DNA of 64,000 nucleotides. It comes from Urophycis tenuis. Taxonomy: Eukaryota > Chordata > Actinopteri > Gadiformes > Phycidae. Where the stretch lies: NCBI GenBank assembly GCA_036785325.1, contig JAXIVH010000007.1:14469849-14533848 (forward strand), in the 5' to 3' direction. Numbering within the stretch: the stretch's first letter is position 1; each line of letters begins with the position of its first letter. Under the pieces are notes generated by a model, which saw only the letters and a list, made by a program, of their open reading frames with translations, searched no databases and had not been told where the DNA came from. Made by a program: the position numbers and the translations under genes. Below, one piece after another: positions 33,600 to 64,000 of the stretch.

Positions 33600-34915
33600 A
33601 CCATAGTAGATGATGATAATGATGACCATAGTAGTAACCACAATATATGATGATAATGATGACCATAGTAGTAACCACAATATATGATGATAATGATGAC
33701 CATAGTAGTAACCACAATATATGATGATAATGATGACCATAGTAGTAACCACAATATATGATGATAATGATGACCATAGTAGTAACCACAATATATGATG
33801 ATAATGATGACCATAGTAGTAACCACAATATATGATGATAATGATGACCATAGTAGTAACCATAATATATGATGATGATGATGATGATGATGACCATAGT
33901 AGTAACCATAATATATGATGATGATGACCATAGTAGTAACCACAATATATGATGATGATGATGATGATGACCATAGTAGTAACCATAATATATGATGATG
34001 ATGACCATAGTAGTAACCACAATATATGATGATGATGATGATCATGACCATAGTAGTTACCATAATATATGATGATGATGATAATGATGACCATAGTAGT
34101 TACCATAATATATGATGATGATGACCATAGTAGTAACCATAATATATGATGATGATGATGATGATGATGACCATAGTAGTTACCATAATATATGATGATG
34201 ATGACCATAGTAGTAACCATAATATATGATGATGATGATGATGATGACCATAGTAGTAACCATAATATATGATGATGATGACCATAGTAGTAACCACAAT
34301 ATATGATGATGATGATGATGATGACCATAGTAGTAACCATAATATATGATGATGATGACCATAGTAGTAACCACAATATATGATGATGATGATGATCATG
34401 ACCATAGTAGTTACCATAATATATGATGATGATGATAATGATGACCATAGTAGTTACCATAATATATGATGATGATGACCATAGTAGTAACCATAATATA
34501 TGATGATGATGATGATGATGACCATAGTAGTTACCATAATATATGATGATGATGACCATAGTAGTAACCACAATATATGATGATGATGATGATGACCATA
34601 GTAGTAACCATAATATATGATGATGATGACCATAGTAGTAACCACAATATATGATGATGATGATGATCATGACCATAGTAGTTACCATAATATATGATGA
34701 TGATGATAATGATGACCATAGTAGTTACCATAATATATGATGATGATGACCATAGTAGTAACCATAATATATGATGATGATGATGATGATGACCATAGTA
34801 GTTACCATAATATATGATGATGATGACCATAGTAGTAACCACAATATATGATGATGATGATGATGACCATTACCAATACCATAATATATGATGATGATGA
34901 CCATAGTAGCATTGA
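33600..34915. repeat. Complex GATGAT / CATAGTAGTAACCA minisatellite
   Basis: Alternating 'accatagtagtaaccacaat' and (gat)n blocks in higher-order units of about 75-110 bp. The trinucleotide part varies in length between units. Minus-strand frames rich in His/Ile are artefacts. Confidence 0.95.
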
Positions 34916-35459
34916 CTTGTGGATTTGGTCTGATGGAGGATGCAAGGTCATAGTGAAAATACTATAGGTTAAGTCAATTAAAGGAGGAAGGGTGCTGGAA
35001 GAACATGACAAGAACAACCATGAAACAGTGTCCTAACATATGGAGTCAGCCTGCCCCCCCCCCCCCCAATGAGCAGGTGTGGAGTAAAACATTCTCACCT
35101 TGGCTGCTTTCAATTCAGCAACCTCAAGGTGCTGGCCCTCTAAGAGGTCCTGACTCTCAGTAGACTGCTCTGTAGACTCAGTGATGCTCTGTGAGAACAT
35201 CTGCTCTAGCTGCCCTGTGCACCATTTAGACTTCAGACCACAATTCACAGCTCATTACTGACCAATCAGGGCAGCTCTTCCCTGATTGGTTTGGGGAATC
35301 CATCTTGTCTGTGGATCACAGGTGTGTGACTGTAACACTCCTCAGAGGACATAGGGAGGGTGTTTCATTTTTTAACTTTCCAAAACAAATAAGAGAAGAT
35401 TGTGAACAATGTGGATGAGTTCTAGGTTAGGTCTGAAGGGTGATGGGGACACAGCCAGC

Positions 35460-35897
35460 CCCATCTTCAGAGCAGTGTTATCTGGTCTTCTGAAGACCTG
35501 GGGCTCAGCAGTGTGTTATCTGGTCTTCTGAAGACCTGGGGCTCAGCAGTGTGTTATCTGGTCTTCTGAAGACCTGGGGCTCAGCAGTGTGTTATCTGGT
35601 CTTCTGAAGACCTGGGGCTCAGCAGTGTGTTATCTGGTCTTCTGAAGACCTGGGGCTCAGCAGTGTGTTATCTGGTCTTCTGAAGACCTGGGGCTCAGCA
35701 GTGTGTTATCTGGTCTTCTGAAGACCTGGGGCTCAGCAGTGTGTTATCTGGTCTTCTGAAGACCTGGGGCTCAGCAGTGTGTTATCTGGTCTTCTGAAGA
35801 CCTGGGGCTCAGCAGTGTGTTATCTGGTCTTCTGAAGACCTGGGGCTCAGCAGTGTGTTATCTGGTCTTCTGAAGACCTGGGGCTCAGCAGTGTGCT
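35460..35897. repeat. 38-bp minisatellite with interrupted palindrome, about 11 copies
   Basis: Almost perfect 38-bp units. Each contains GGTCTTC-T-GAAGACC (7-bp inverted arms) followed by 'tggggctcagcagtgtgtta'. Confidence 0.95.
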
Positions 35898-37080
35898 GTA
35901 GGAGTGGAGGCTCCAGTGGACGGCGGTGTCAGCAGGTGGTGCTCCTGTAGGATGCTGTGTGTTGCTCAATGTAGGTCTGGCTCCTTAAAACCTACACAGC
36001 CTACGACATGCTACGACATGCTACGACATGCTACGACATGCTACGACATGCTAGGATTCAATTCAACAGAAACAAAAGAGTCAGAGCTTCCAGGGAAACA
36101 GAGGAGGAGGCAGACAGGAGGAAGGAGGAGAAGGAAGGAAGTGAGTTGTGTGGAAACAGACAAACCTGAACTCCCTGTCTGTTCCTCAGTGTTGGACCAA
36201 AGAGGCTAACTAGGCCTTGTTTGCTAGCTAATACACATGTAGACGCTGCCTTCACTGTCAGGGAAGCTAGGAAACACTCAAGCTGTCTGTCCTGCAACGC
36301 GTGTGTTAGCAGTGTGTTGTCCTACTTGTCTTCAGGAGGCTGGTGTCATGGAGGAGAAGGCACGCTAATGGATGGTCTGTTGTGTTTCTCCAGGGGCTTG
36401 GACCAGGAACCCAGCTGTTGTCTCACTCTGAGCCATGAGACCAGATTCATCGGTGGACAGACATCAGAACCATCCTCTACTGTTCTCTGAGGCCTTTTCT
36501 TCACTGCAGTGAGACAGGAAGCTGGGGCTCCAGGAACTGTGGTCCCAGGCTGCTAACGTGTAGCTAGTGCTAGCCCTGCTGCAGCTGTGTGCCAGTGTTT
36601 AGCTAGCAGAATGCTAGGTTAGAATGGTGGACCACGCAGCCTGAAGGTGAAGCTAGCTGTACTTGCTAGCCACATGTAGCATGTTAGCATGTAGTTAGCT
36701 ACTGACAGATCAAGTCATTCTGTTCCTCTTCATCCTGACCCCTGGCCCCTACTGGGGGCTGGCCCATCAACCAATCACTTCTTTTAGCCTTTGCATCCTT
36801 CCAATGGCGATATAAACCACCTTGCATCTTCTGAACCTAGTCTAGCTAACTGGCTAGCATCCCCATAACCTTTCCTCTTACAGCTAACCACATAGCATCT
36901 CCTGTAGCTAGCATATCCTAGCTAACCTTTTAACATCTCCCTAGCCTAACAAACCACATAGCATCCGCTGAACCAAACCTCTTTTTTAGATCTTTAACCT
37001 AACCTAGCCTATCCTAGCTAAGCCCTAGCATCTACCCAAGCTAGCCTGTCCTAGCTGAGCGCTAGCGGCCTCTGAGCTGG
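35898..37080. other. Non-coding sequence upstream of csnk1g2
   Basis: Contains a five-fold 'ctacgacatg' repeat at 36001-36050 and many scattered TAGCTA/GCTAGC motifs. It presumably holds csnk1g2 5' UTR exons or intron, but none could be assigned with confidence. Confidence 0.3.
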
Positions 37081-37132
37081 TGAGGTGCATGGACCAAGCG
37101 TCACCGTGGAGAGACCAGGCTACCACAAGCTG

Positions 37133-44722
<7,590 letters not shown>

Positions 44723-45690
44723 GAAGATACACCCCCCCAGACTGGACTGGACTGGTTTGGACTAGTCTGTGCTGGTCTGGACTGGACTAGCCTTATCTGT
44801 ACTTCTCTGTACAGGTCTAGTCTATTCTGGTCTGGACTAATCTGGTCTGGACTAGTCTGGAGCAGAGCCCAACCCACCAGGATAGAGCTGGTGTGTTCCT
44901 GGTTTGGGTGCTTTGGATGTGGTAACCGTGGGGCGGAGCCACAAGGGAGGGTGGAGCCTTGTTGTTGGACTCAGTCACCCCGCCCCTCCCTTTGCTCCCC
45001 TGCTGTGGTGTGATTGGACGGCTTCCTTAAGTTCTGACCAATCCTGGAGCACTGCACGGCGGCCGAGCTGTGGAAGGACCCTGATGGAAACATAGCAGGA
45101 CGCCTGGTACCAGGACACAGCGCTGACCTATGACCCTGGGGCTCCTGCCCTTGTTTTCAAGAGGACCTCGTCCCCACCTGCAGACTCTGACTCTCAGACG
45201 TGTAAAAACACTTCCTCTCCTGTCTTTTAAAAGACTGTCGTTGTTTTCTTTTCCTGTCTTTTTGTTCAAAAGCAGTTTGTGTTTTTAGTAGATTCTAGTG
45301 TTTTTTTTTTTTTTTAAACACAATAACTTGTATTTTTAATTTCCTGTTCCTGTTTGTCCTCCGTTCTCTTGAGTGGAGGACGTCCGACCCTAAGATAACT
45401 CTATTAAAAAACAAAAGCTTCACCTAGAGTTGGTTTTCTTGAGTGTGCTCAGGCCTGTGGTCCCCAGACACTCTGACTGTTCCAGGTCAATTCATGTCTT
45501 GTACTTATTCAGCTGAGCTTTGAAGATGCATTTTACTTTGTAAGTCAAATGAAAGCACACATAACATGTATGGGACTTCTTTAAGGAAGGAGAGTGAAGG
45601 AGGAGAGGTGTTCCAGTGAAGCTGGCGCTCTGGTGCAGCTTCACACACCAAACGAGTCCATGAGGGCAAAACATCTGAGGAGAGTCTGAA
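44723..45690 (+). other. csnk1g2: csnk1g2 3' UTR and polyadenylation region
   Basis: Follows the TGA at 44720-44722. It contains 'actagtctg/actggtctg' degenerate repeats, a T-rich block near 45300, and ATTAAA at about 45402 as the likely poly(A) signal. No other gene seen. Confidence 0.55.
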
Positions 45691-45699
45691 GACCACTCC

Positions 45700-45870
45700 T
45701 TGTTCAAGTTCAAGTAACTTTATTGTCAAGTATGCTACATGGCAGGCATATAGCACAGATGAAATTGCAGTCCTCTCAGACCTGTGGTGCAAAATTAACA
45801 AAATTGACAATCAGACAAACATTGTACAGAAAACACAGAAAAATACAAGTTCGAAAAAAAGTGAGGTAGT
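45700..45870 (-). mobile_element. LINE 3'-end fragment
   Basis: 'caagttcaagtaactttatt' followed by 'gcaggcatatagcacagatg' is the inverted form of the dispersed family at 31380-31475. Its first bases also match the inverted tail of the LINE at 13470-13490. Confidence 0.6.
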
Positions 45871-46739
45871 GCTATGATGCTGGTGGCCGTGAGTCTAGAG
45901 TCTGTGGCAGGGGCGAAACTCGACCTTTTTTAAACTTGCCTTAGCCCACCCTATCGTTTCGCCCTCAAATCTAATATTCTACCGTCTAGACAGCTATATA
46001 TATATATACAATGTGATAGATTTACTCCCCATCAGAATACGTTTAAGATCTCCACCAGGTCACCCTGCAGCACAATGCAGGAAATCACATCTAGGAGATT
46101 CTAAAGAACAGTCAGAACCTAGAATCGTCCGGAATCCAATCCGGATTCTTTTTGTTGAAGCACGACGTGTCCACACGAACACTTTAAGCGTGAATTTGTG
46201 GAAACTTGATCTAATGTCGCTTAACGAGACCTTTCAGAGCATAGATATACGTTTCAGAGGAACTAAAGCTGTCGGACTGGAGGTGGGTGGCATAACGGAG
46301 GGTCACGTGCTGCTCTCCCATTGGTCCGCTCTGCTGACGTCATCACGGTGTGCTGTGGTGTTTTCCAATTCCGCTGACCAGCAGCCGGACCTTGACCACT
46401 GACCAGGGCCGGCGGCTGAGACACCCGGACTGTCGGACCACGTCGGACCATGCTGCTGCTGAGTCATGAAGTCTGCAGGACGGACTCCACAGGGGGCTCG
46501 GAGGAGTGACGTCACACGTCACACGTTGTTGAATGTGCTGACAGTGTTGACAGACACTGTTGTTATGTGAGTGATCGTCACATGATCTGATAGAGGAAGC
46601 GGACTTCACCCCGAGGAGGACCAGGACCAGGACAAGGACCGGGCTCCCAAACCTGCTCGCCCCCAGCTGGAGAACAGCTCACCCGTCGGGCAGAATGGAG
46701 AAGTGAACCCGTGTCACTGTGAGACTGTTGGAGGAGTCT

Positions 46740-46783
46740 GCCTGAGGAGGTCTGAGGAGGTCTGAGGAGGTCTGAGGGAGCCA
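46740..46783 (+). repeat. 10-bp repeat in the mfsd12 5' UTR
   Basis: Four copies of 'aggtctgagg' end 5 bp before the ATG of mfsd12. Confidence 0.8.
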
Positions 46784-46785
46784 GC

Positions 46786-57579
<10,794 letters not shown>

Positions 57580-57778
57580 GTAGCCCCGCCCCCAGCTGAG
57601 GACACCACCACTGGTCCTGGATATATATATATAACTTTATTGTGGTGAATGTTTCATACTTTATACTTCAATTTGTTTTATGCTATGATCATTTAAAGGG
57701 AAACTCTTTTGAACCGAGACCACTTTGTCTGACTGTGTTTACCAACTGTATGTAAATGCTGCAGGTGTCCACACCTGT

Positions 57779-58762
57779 GGGGTGTACTACGAACCACGAT
57801 TAGTGGGTTAGCGAGGTATGTTGCGCTCAAAGCCTGGGTTAGCTGTCATACGAAAGTCGCTCTCTTTTAGCGGAGCTATATCACCATGGTAACTTATGCT
57901 CGCAACCAAACCTGGTCGGGAGGAGGTTTTCAGCTAACTTACTGATTAGATCAGCTACTCAAAGCTGAGCGCCGCCTCCTAGTGGTGTTTCAATGAGTTT
58001 TGTTCTTATTTGCTACAGGTAATCAACATCAGATGAAAGGTTAGAGCCTAGCCTATTGCAAATAATAGGCTACATTCACCTGAAATTATTTAAATGTATG
58101 CTTTAAACTTACCACATTGAATTATGTTTTTAGAATATAATAGAATAGAAATACTTTATTTTTGTGTGCTTATTTCTTACTTGTACCCATGTTCGGACGG
58201 TCGTGCTAACACCCAATCTAGATGGGGTAAAAGGCATGATGATGGACAGGCAAGATATGAACACCGGTCGCTGGCGTGCAGTTCACATACTGATCCACCA
58301 CACCACCGTCACTACCTTCTGGCACATGCAATACTTTTTTACATATAGGATGTATTTTAAATGAATTCCCTAAATTACAGAATGAAGCAGGTTGGAGGTT
58401 GCTTTTACATTTTGCACTCTATTTGGGATTAATGGCAAACAATTCTGCATTTGGCATAGTTATATTCAGACAATTAGGCTATGCAGAATCTTTTCACTTA
58501 CGCACAGAATCTGCTATTTTTTGCCAGCATGCCTCCCTAGCCTTATTATGGGCAACAGTATTGCCCCTTGCCCTTATTGTCTTTTTAAACTCCTCGTATG
58601 AGAGTTTAAAAAGACAAACTAAAGCGGAAAACCTGGCTTGACAAATCAAATCCTAAGTGAGCTTCGTGGTACCGTTGAACTTTGATTGCGAGTTTCGTAT
58701 TTGTCGATCCAGGTTATCCAGAGAAAGCCTGCGTGTGTTCATCGAGGTTGGTAGTACACCCC
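57779..58762. mobile_element. Probable DNA-transposon MITE, about 985 bp
   Basis: The left end GGGGTGTACTACGAACC is matched by GGGGTGTACTACCAACC inverted at 58746-58762. No unambiguous target duplication was found. Inside it, a 16-bp-arm hairpin (TTGTCTTTTTAAACTC) sits at 58577-58617. Confidence 0.6.
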
Positions 58763-59099
58763 CCTGCTCTGTAGTTATGGTTACCTGTGCTGAACAGATG
58801 CTCCTCTGGCCATATGGCTGTATGAAGACCAACCGACAGAAACCTTAGGCTAGAAGAACAGACAGAATAGACTGAACCCTGGTGGCTCTCTATACTAAGC
58901 AGAGGCAGCTCAAACCTTTTAGAACCCCAGCAAGTCACCAAGAGTGTGGTTCCTCAGAAGAGACATGCTCAGACTTTCACCCATCAGCAGATCTCACCAG
59001 AGAGGAAGGAAAAAACAAGGACACAGGAAAATCCACCATTGTTTGTTCTTTGTATTTACAGATATTAATACTGGTAATATTATTCACACTCAGGCAACA

Positions 59100-59515
59100 C
59101 GAGTCCTCCGTGGGGGTGGAGCTCAGACAGGTGGGGGTGGAGCTCAGACAGGTGGAGGTGGAGCTCAGACAGGTGGGGGTGGAGCTCAGACAGGTGGAGG
59201 TGGAGCTCAGACAGGTGGGGGTGGAGCTCAGACAGGTGGGGGTGGAGCTCAGACAGGTGGGGGTGGAGCTCAGACAGGTGGGGGTGGAGCTCAGACAGTT
59301 GGGGGTGGAGCTCAGACAGTTGGAGGTGGAGCTCAGACAGGTGGAGGTGGAGCTCAGACAGGTGGAGGTGGAGCTCAGACAGGTGGAGGTGGAGCTCAGA
59401 CAGGTGGGGGTGGAGCTCAGACAGGTGGAGGTGGAGCTCAGACAGGTGGGGGTGGAGCTCAGACAGGTGGAGGTGGAGCTCAGACAGGTGGGGGTGGAGC
59501 TCAGACAGGTGGAAC
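59100..59515. repeat. 21-bp minisatellite (GGGGGTGGAGCTCAGACAGG), about 20 copies
   Basis: Homogeneous 21-bp units in the 3' flank/UTR of the minus-strand gene, ending 8-10 bp from its stop codon (59525-59523). Open frames through it (VELRQVG, GGGAQTG) are artefacts. Confidence 0.95.
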
Positions 59516-59522
59516 TGTGCCT

Positions 59523-62230
59523 CTAGGGGGCGCTGGTGTTCATCTTGTCCAGACAGCTCTCCCAGAAGCGCAGCAGCCTGTTGTCCCGGTTGGAGCAGAA
59601 GCCGGAGAAGTCGCGGAGCAGCCGGTCGGCCAGCCGCTCGTCCCCCAGCACCCCGGTCCTCCAGGCCTTGGTCAGCATGGTGTTGTAGGCCCAGCTGAAG
59701 CCTGGCCGCTCCTCACAGCCGTAGCCCCCCGGACCGCTGGACGTGGTGGAGTTCCTCCGCCGCCGCTGCCCGCTGAACTTCCTCTTGGAGTAGGGCAGCT
59801 GGAGGAACACTGTGCCTGGTACCATACCAGTGAACCATTACATTACTGGGGGGTGTACCTGGTACCATACCAGTGAACCATTACATTACTGGGGGGTGTA
59901 CCTGGTACCATACCAGTGAACCATTACATTACTGGGGGGTGTACCTTGTACCAAACCAGTGAACCATTACATTACTGGGGGGTGTACCTTGTACCATACC
60001 AGTTAACCATTACATTACTGGGGGGTGTACCTGGTACCATATCAGTGAACCATTACATTACTGGGGGGTGTACCTTGTACCATACCAGTGAACCATTACA
60101 TTACTGGGGGGTGTACCTGGTACCATACCAGTGAACCATTACATTACTGAAGAATTACCTGGTACCATACCAGTGAACCATCACATCAAATTACTGGGAG
60201 TGTACCTGGTACCATACCAGTGAACCATCATCATTACATTACTGAGAAATGTGCCTGGTACCATACCAGTGAACCATTACATTACTGGGGAGTGTATCTG
60301 GTACCATACCAGTGAACCATCACCATTACATTACTGAGGAGTTATCCTGGTACAATACCAATGAACCATCACCATTACATTAATGAGGAGTGTTCCTGGT
60401 ACCATACCAGTGAACCATTACATTACTGAGGAGTGTACCTGTAACGTGGATGTATTGAGGAGTGTACCTGGTACTATGTGTGTACCTGTAACGTGGATGT
60501 ACTGAGGTGTGTACCGGTAACGTGGATGTACTAGGTGTGTACCTGGTACTAGGTGTGTACCGGTAACGTGGATGTACTAGGTGTGTACCTGGCATTAGGT
60601 GTGTACCTGTAACATGGATGTACTAGGTGTGTACCTGTAACTTGGATGTACTGAGGTGTGTACCTGTAACGTGGATGTACTAGGTGTGTACCTGGTACTA
60701 GGTGTGTACCGATAACGTGGATGTACTAGGTGTGTACCTGTAACTTGGACGTACTGAGGTGTGTACCGGTAACGTGGATGTACTAGGTGTGTACCTGGTA
60801 TTAGGTGTGTACCTGTAACATGGATGTACTAGGTGTGTACCTGTAACTTGGATGTACTGAGGTGTGTACCTAGGTGTGTACCTGTAATGTCGATGTACTG
60901 ATGTGTGTACCTGGTACAAGGTGTGTACCGGTAACGTGGATGTACTAGGTGTGTACCTGGTATTAGGTGTGTACCTGTAACATGGATGTACTAGGTGTGT
61001 ACCTGTAATGTGGATGTACTGAGGTGTGTACCTGGTACTAGGTGTGTACCTGTAACGTGGATGTACTGAGGTGTGTACCTGGTACAAGGTGTGTACCTGG
61101 TACTAGGTGTGTACCGGTAACGTGGATGTATTGAGGAGTGTCCCTGGTACTATGTGTGTACCTGTAACGTGGATGTACTGAGGTGTGTACCGGTAACGTG
61201 GATGTACTAGGTGTGTACCTGGTACAAGGTGTGTACCGGTAACGTGGATGTACTGAGGTGTGTACCTGGTATTAGGTGTGTACCTGTAACATGGATGTAC
61301 TAGGTGTGTACCGGTAACGTGGATGTACTGAGGTGTGTACCTGGTACTAGGTGTGTACCTATAACGTGGATGTACTAGGTGTGTACCTGGTACTAGGTGT
61401 TTACCTGTAACGTGGATTTACTGAGGTGTGTACCTAGGTGTGTACCTGTAACATGGATGTACTGAGGTGTGTACCTGGTACTAGGTGTGTACCTATAACG
61501 TGGATGTACTGAGGTGTGTACCTGGTACTAGGTGTGTACCGGTAACGTGGATGTACTAGGTGTGTACCTGGTATTAGGTGTGTACCTGTAACATGGATGT
61601 ACTAGGTGTGTACCTGTAACTTGGATGTACTGAGGTGTGTACCTAGGTGTGTACCTGTAACGTGGATGTACTGAGGTGTGTACCTGGTACTAGGTGTGTA
61701 CCTATAACGTGGATGTACTGAGGTGTGTACCTAGGTGTGTACCTGTAACATGGATGTACTGAGGTGTGTACCTGGTACTAGGTGTGTACCTATAACGTGG
61801 ATGTACTGAGGTGTGTACCTGGTACTAGGTGTGTACCGGTAACGTGGATGTACTAGGTGTGTACCTGGTATTAGGTGTGTACCTGTAACATGGATGTACT
61901 AGGTGTGTACCTGTAACGTGGATGTACTGAGGTGTGTACCTGGTACTAGGTGTGTACCGGTAACGTGGATGTACTGAGGTGTGTACCTAGGTGTGTACCT
62001 GTAACGTGGATGTACTGAGGTTTGTTCTCTGCTGGGAAGTTGAACGCAGAGGCTGAGAACTTGTCCTGCACAAAGCCGAACCTGAGGAGACAAGGAACAT
62101 CTCGTAGCGTTAGGTACATCTCCACGCTTTTCATGAAACAACTCATCATTCTTCTCCATGCTCTCCCACCTGTGCAGAATGGATTCCTGGAAGAGCTGCA
62201 TCCTCTCCCAGTACGTCTCCGGCTCAAACC
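59523..62230 (-). CDS. C-terminal three exons of an unrecognised protein
   Basis: Minus-strand exons 62230-62170, 62081-61999 and 59815-59523 join in phase (2/1, then 1/2) with GT-AG borders and end in TAG. Upstream exons lie beyond the window. The visible ~145 residues begin FEPETYWERMQLFQESILHR, continue FGFVQDKFSASAFNFPAEN and KPQYIHVTGTVFLQLPYS, then a basic KRKFSGQRRRRNSTTSS stretch. They end with FSWAYNTMLTKAWRTGVLGD and a Cys-containing tail (SGFCSNRDNRLLRFWESCLD). There is no membrane helix. Mixed charged/hydrophobic composition and exact phase joining make it a real gene. I do not recognise the family. Confidence 0.72.
59816..60440 (-). repeat. 44-bp minisatellite carrying the acceptor of the last exon, about 13 copies
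   Basis: On the minus strand each unit contains CACTGGTATGGTACCAG|GTACAC. The true acceptor at 59816 is CACTGGTATGGTACCAG|GCACAG. The array extends directly from the exon. Confidence 0.95.
60440..61998 (-). repeat. Minisatellite amplifying the donor of exon 62081-61999
   Basis: The exon end CCTCAGTACATCCACGTTAC-AG and the intron start GTACACACC recur dozens of times in units of about 29-47 bp, alternating with ACCTGGTACTAGGTGTGT-type spacers (plus-strand view). The two arrays meet mid-intron, so this intron is almost entirely junction-derived. Confidence 0.95.
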
Positions 62231-62239
62231 CTGCAACAC

Positions 62240-62548
62240 ATGAACACAGAGAGGACCATCAGTCACTAGCTGGACCCAACACACAGAGAGGACCATCAGT
62301 CACTAGCTGGACCCAACACACAGAGAGGACCATCAGTCACTAGCTGGACCCAACACACAGAGAGGACCATCAGTCACTAGCTGGACCCAACACACAGAGA
62401 GGACCATCAGTCACTAGCTGGACCCAACACACAGAGAGGACCATCAGTCACTAGCTGGACCCAACACACAGAGAGGACCATCAGTCACTAGCTGGACCCA
62501 ACACACAGAGAGGACCATCAGTCACTAGCTGGACCCAACACACAGAGA
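62240..62548. repeat. 37-bp minisatellite, 8 copies
   Basis: Perfect 37-bp units (core 'accatcagtcactagctgga') starting about 10 bp upstream of the acceptor of exon 62230-62170. Confidence 0.97.
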
Positions 62549-62599
62549 GGGGGAGACAGGGAGACACAGAGAGACCACTACATAAAGGAAGACGCATTG

Positions 62600-64000
62600 A
62601 TACATAGAGATAGAGCTACATAGAGAGATGAGGCTACATAGAGATAGCTACACAGAGAGAGATGGGGCTACATAAAGATAGAGCTACACAGAGAGAGATG
62701 GGGCTACATAGAGATAGAGCTACACAGAGAGAGATGGGGCTACATAGAGATAGAGCTACAGAGAGAGATGGGGCTACATAGAGATAGAGCTACAGAGAGA
62801 GATGGGGCTACATAGAGATAGAGCTACACAGAGAGAGATGGGGCTACATAGAGATAGAGCTACAGAGAGAGATGGGGCTACATAGAGAGAGAGCTACAGA
62901 GAGAGATGAGGCTACATAGAGATAGAGCTACAGAGAGAGATGGGGCTACATAGAGATAGAGCTACACAGAGGGAGATGAGGCTACATAGAGATAGAGCTA
63001 CAGAGGGAGATGGGGCTACATAGAGATAGAGCTACACAGAGAGAGATGGGGCTACATAGAGATAGAGCTACAGAGAGAGATGGGGCTACATAGAGATAGC
63101 TACACAGAGATAGATGGGGCTACATAAAGATAGAGCTACACAGAGAGAGATGAGGCTACCTAGAGATAGAGCTACAGAGAGAGATGGGGCTACATAGAGA
63201 TAGAGCTACACAGAGAGAGATGGGGCTACATAGAGATAGAGCTACAGAGAGAGATGGGGCTACATAGAGATAGAGCTACAGAGAGAGATGGGGCTACATA
63301 GAGATAGAGCTACAGAGACAGATGGGGCTACATAGAGATAGAGCTACAGAGAGAGATGGGGCTACATAGAGATAGAGCTACAGAGAGAGATGGGGCTACA
63401 TAGAGATAGAGCTACAGAGAGAGATGGGGCTACATAGAGATAGAGCTACAGAGAGAGATGGGGCTACATAGAGATAGAGCTACACAGAGAGAGATGGGGC
63501 TACATAGAGATAGAGCTACAGAGAGAGATGGGGCTACATAGAGATAGAGCTACACAGAGACAGATGGGGCTACATAGAGATAGAGCTACAGAGAGAGATG
63601 GGGCTACATAGAGATAGAGCTACACAGAGAGAGATGGGGCTACATAGAGATAGAGCTACAGAGAGAGATGAAGCTACCTAGAGATAGAGCTACACAGAGA
63701 GAGATGGGGCTACATAGAGATAGAGCTACAGAGACAGATGGGGCTACATAGAGATAGAGCTACAGAGAGAGATGGGGCTACATAGAGATAGAGCTACAGA
63801 GAGAGATGGGGCTACATAGAGATAGAGCTACAGAGAGAGATGGGGCTACCTAGAGATAGAGCTACAGAGAGAGATGGGGCTACATAGAGATAGAGCTACA
63901 GAGACAGATGGGGCTACATAGAGATAGAGCTACACAGAGAGAGATGGGGCTACATAGAGATAGAGCTACAGAGAGAGATGAAGCTACCTAGAGATAGAGC
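62600..64000. repeat. About 30-bp minisatellite (GAGATGGGGCTACATAGAGA), about 47 copies
   Basis: Units of 'agagagatggggctacatag' plus 'agatagagctaca(ca)g' with 28- and 30-bp versions. Runs off the right edge of the window, presumably inside the next intron of the minus-strand gene. Confidence 0.95.

Overview
This window comes from a vertebrate nuclear genome, almost certainly a teleost fish. Genes are split by GT-AG introns. Recognisable vertebrate orthologues are present (cryz, csnk1g2, mfsd12, the first exon of mrpl37). Typical teleost repeats occur: tRNA-derived SINEs, a jockey/CR1-type LINE, hAT and PIF/Harbinger MITEs. Very long dinucleotide tracts and an exceptional load of minisatellites complete the picture. 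There is no bacterial operon structure and no CRISPR. Most long open frames here are artefacts of tandem repeats.

Layout, left to right. 0-2 kb: anonymous sequence and two minisatellites. 2.77-7.19 kb (minus): a two-exon gene for an unrecognised single-pass membrane protein with a repeat-rich proline-rich tail. 8.1-9.6 kb: a SINE and a 1,050-bp hAT MITE. 9.68-20.68 kb (minus): cryz (zeta-crystallin/quinone reductase) exons 2-8, with a LINE in its last intron and a 4-kb minisatellite in its first visible intron. 21.01-29.26 kb: a complete 8,249-bp DNA transposon with 1,250-bp terminal inverted repeats and a CCGG target-site duplication. It encodes a 15-exon, apparently intact protein with a retrovirus-like integrase, a Ulp1/SENP-like protease and a PHD finger (Ginger-like). 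It sits inside coding exon 1 of mrpl37 (29.26-29.55 kb, minus), and no further mrpl37 exons are visible. 29.7-37.1 kb: minisatellites and the presumed csnk1g2 5' region. 37.13-44.72 kb (plus): csnk1g2, casein kinase 1 gamma 2, complete in 11 coding exons. 46.79-57.58 kb (plus): mfsd12, a lysosomal/melanosomal MFS transporter, complete in 11 exons. 57.8-58.8 kb: a probable MITE. 59.5-62.2 kb (minus): the last three exons of an unrecognised gene. The right end is a 1.4-kb minisatellite that runs off the window.

The outstanding pattern is that tandem arrays in these introns repeatedly use, as their repeat unit, the exon-intron junction itself: the authentic splice acceptor or donor plus a few bases to 12 codons of exon. 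This occurs in cryz, csnk1g2, mfsd12 and the unknown 59.5-62 kb gene, and it creates tens to more than a hundred decoy splice sites per intron. In some arrays (cryz 33-bp units, the last mfsd12 60-bp units) the unit is a multiple of three and stays in frame, so decoy use would add a peptide cassette instead of a frameshift. The second notable object is the intact Ginger-like transposon, whose arms carry two diverged tRNA-like modules each. All identifications are from reading and from remembered family features; no database search was possible.
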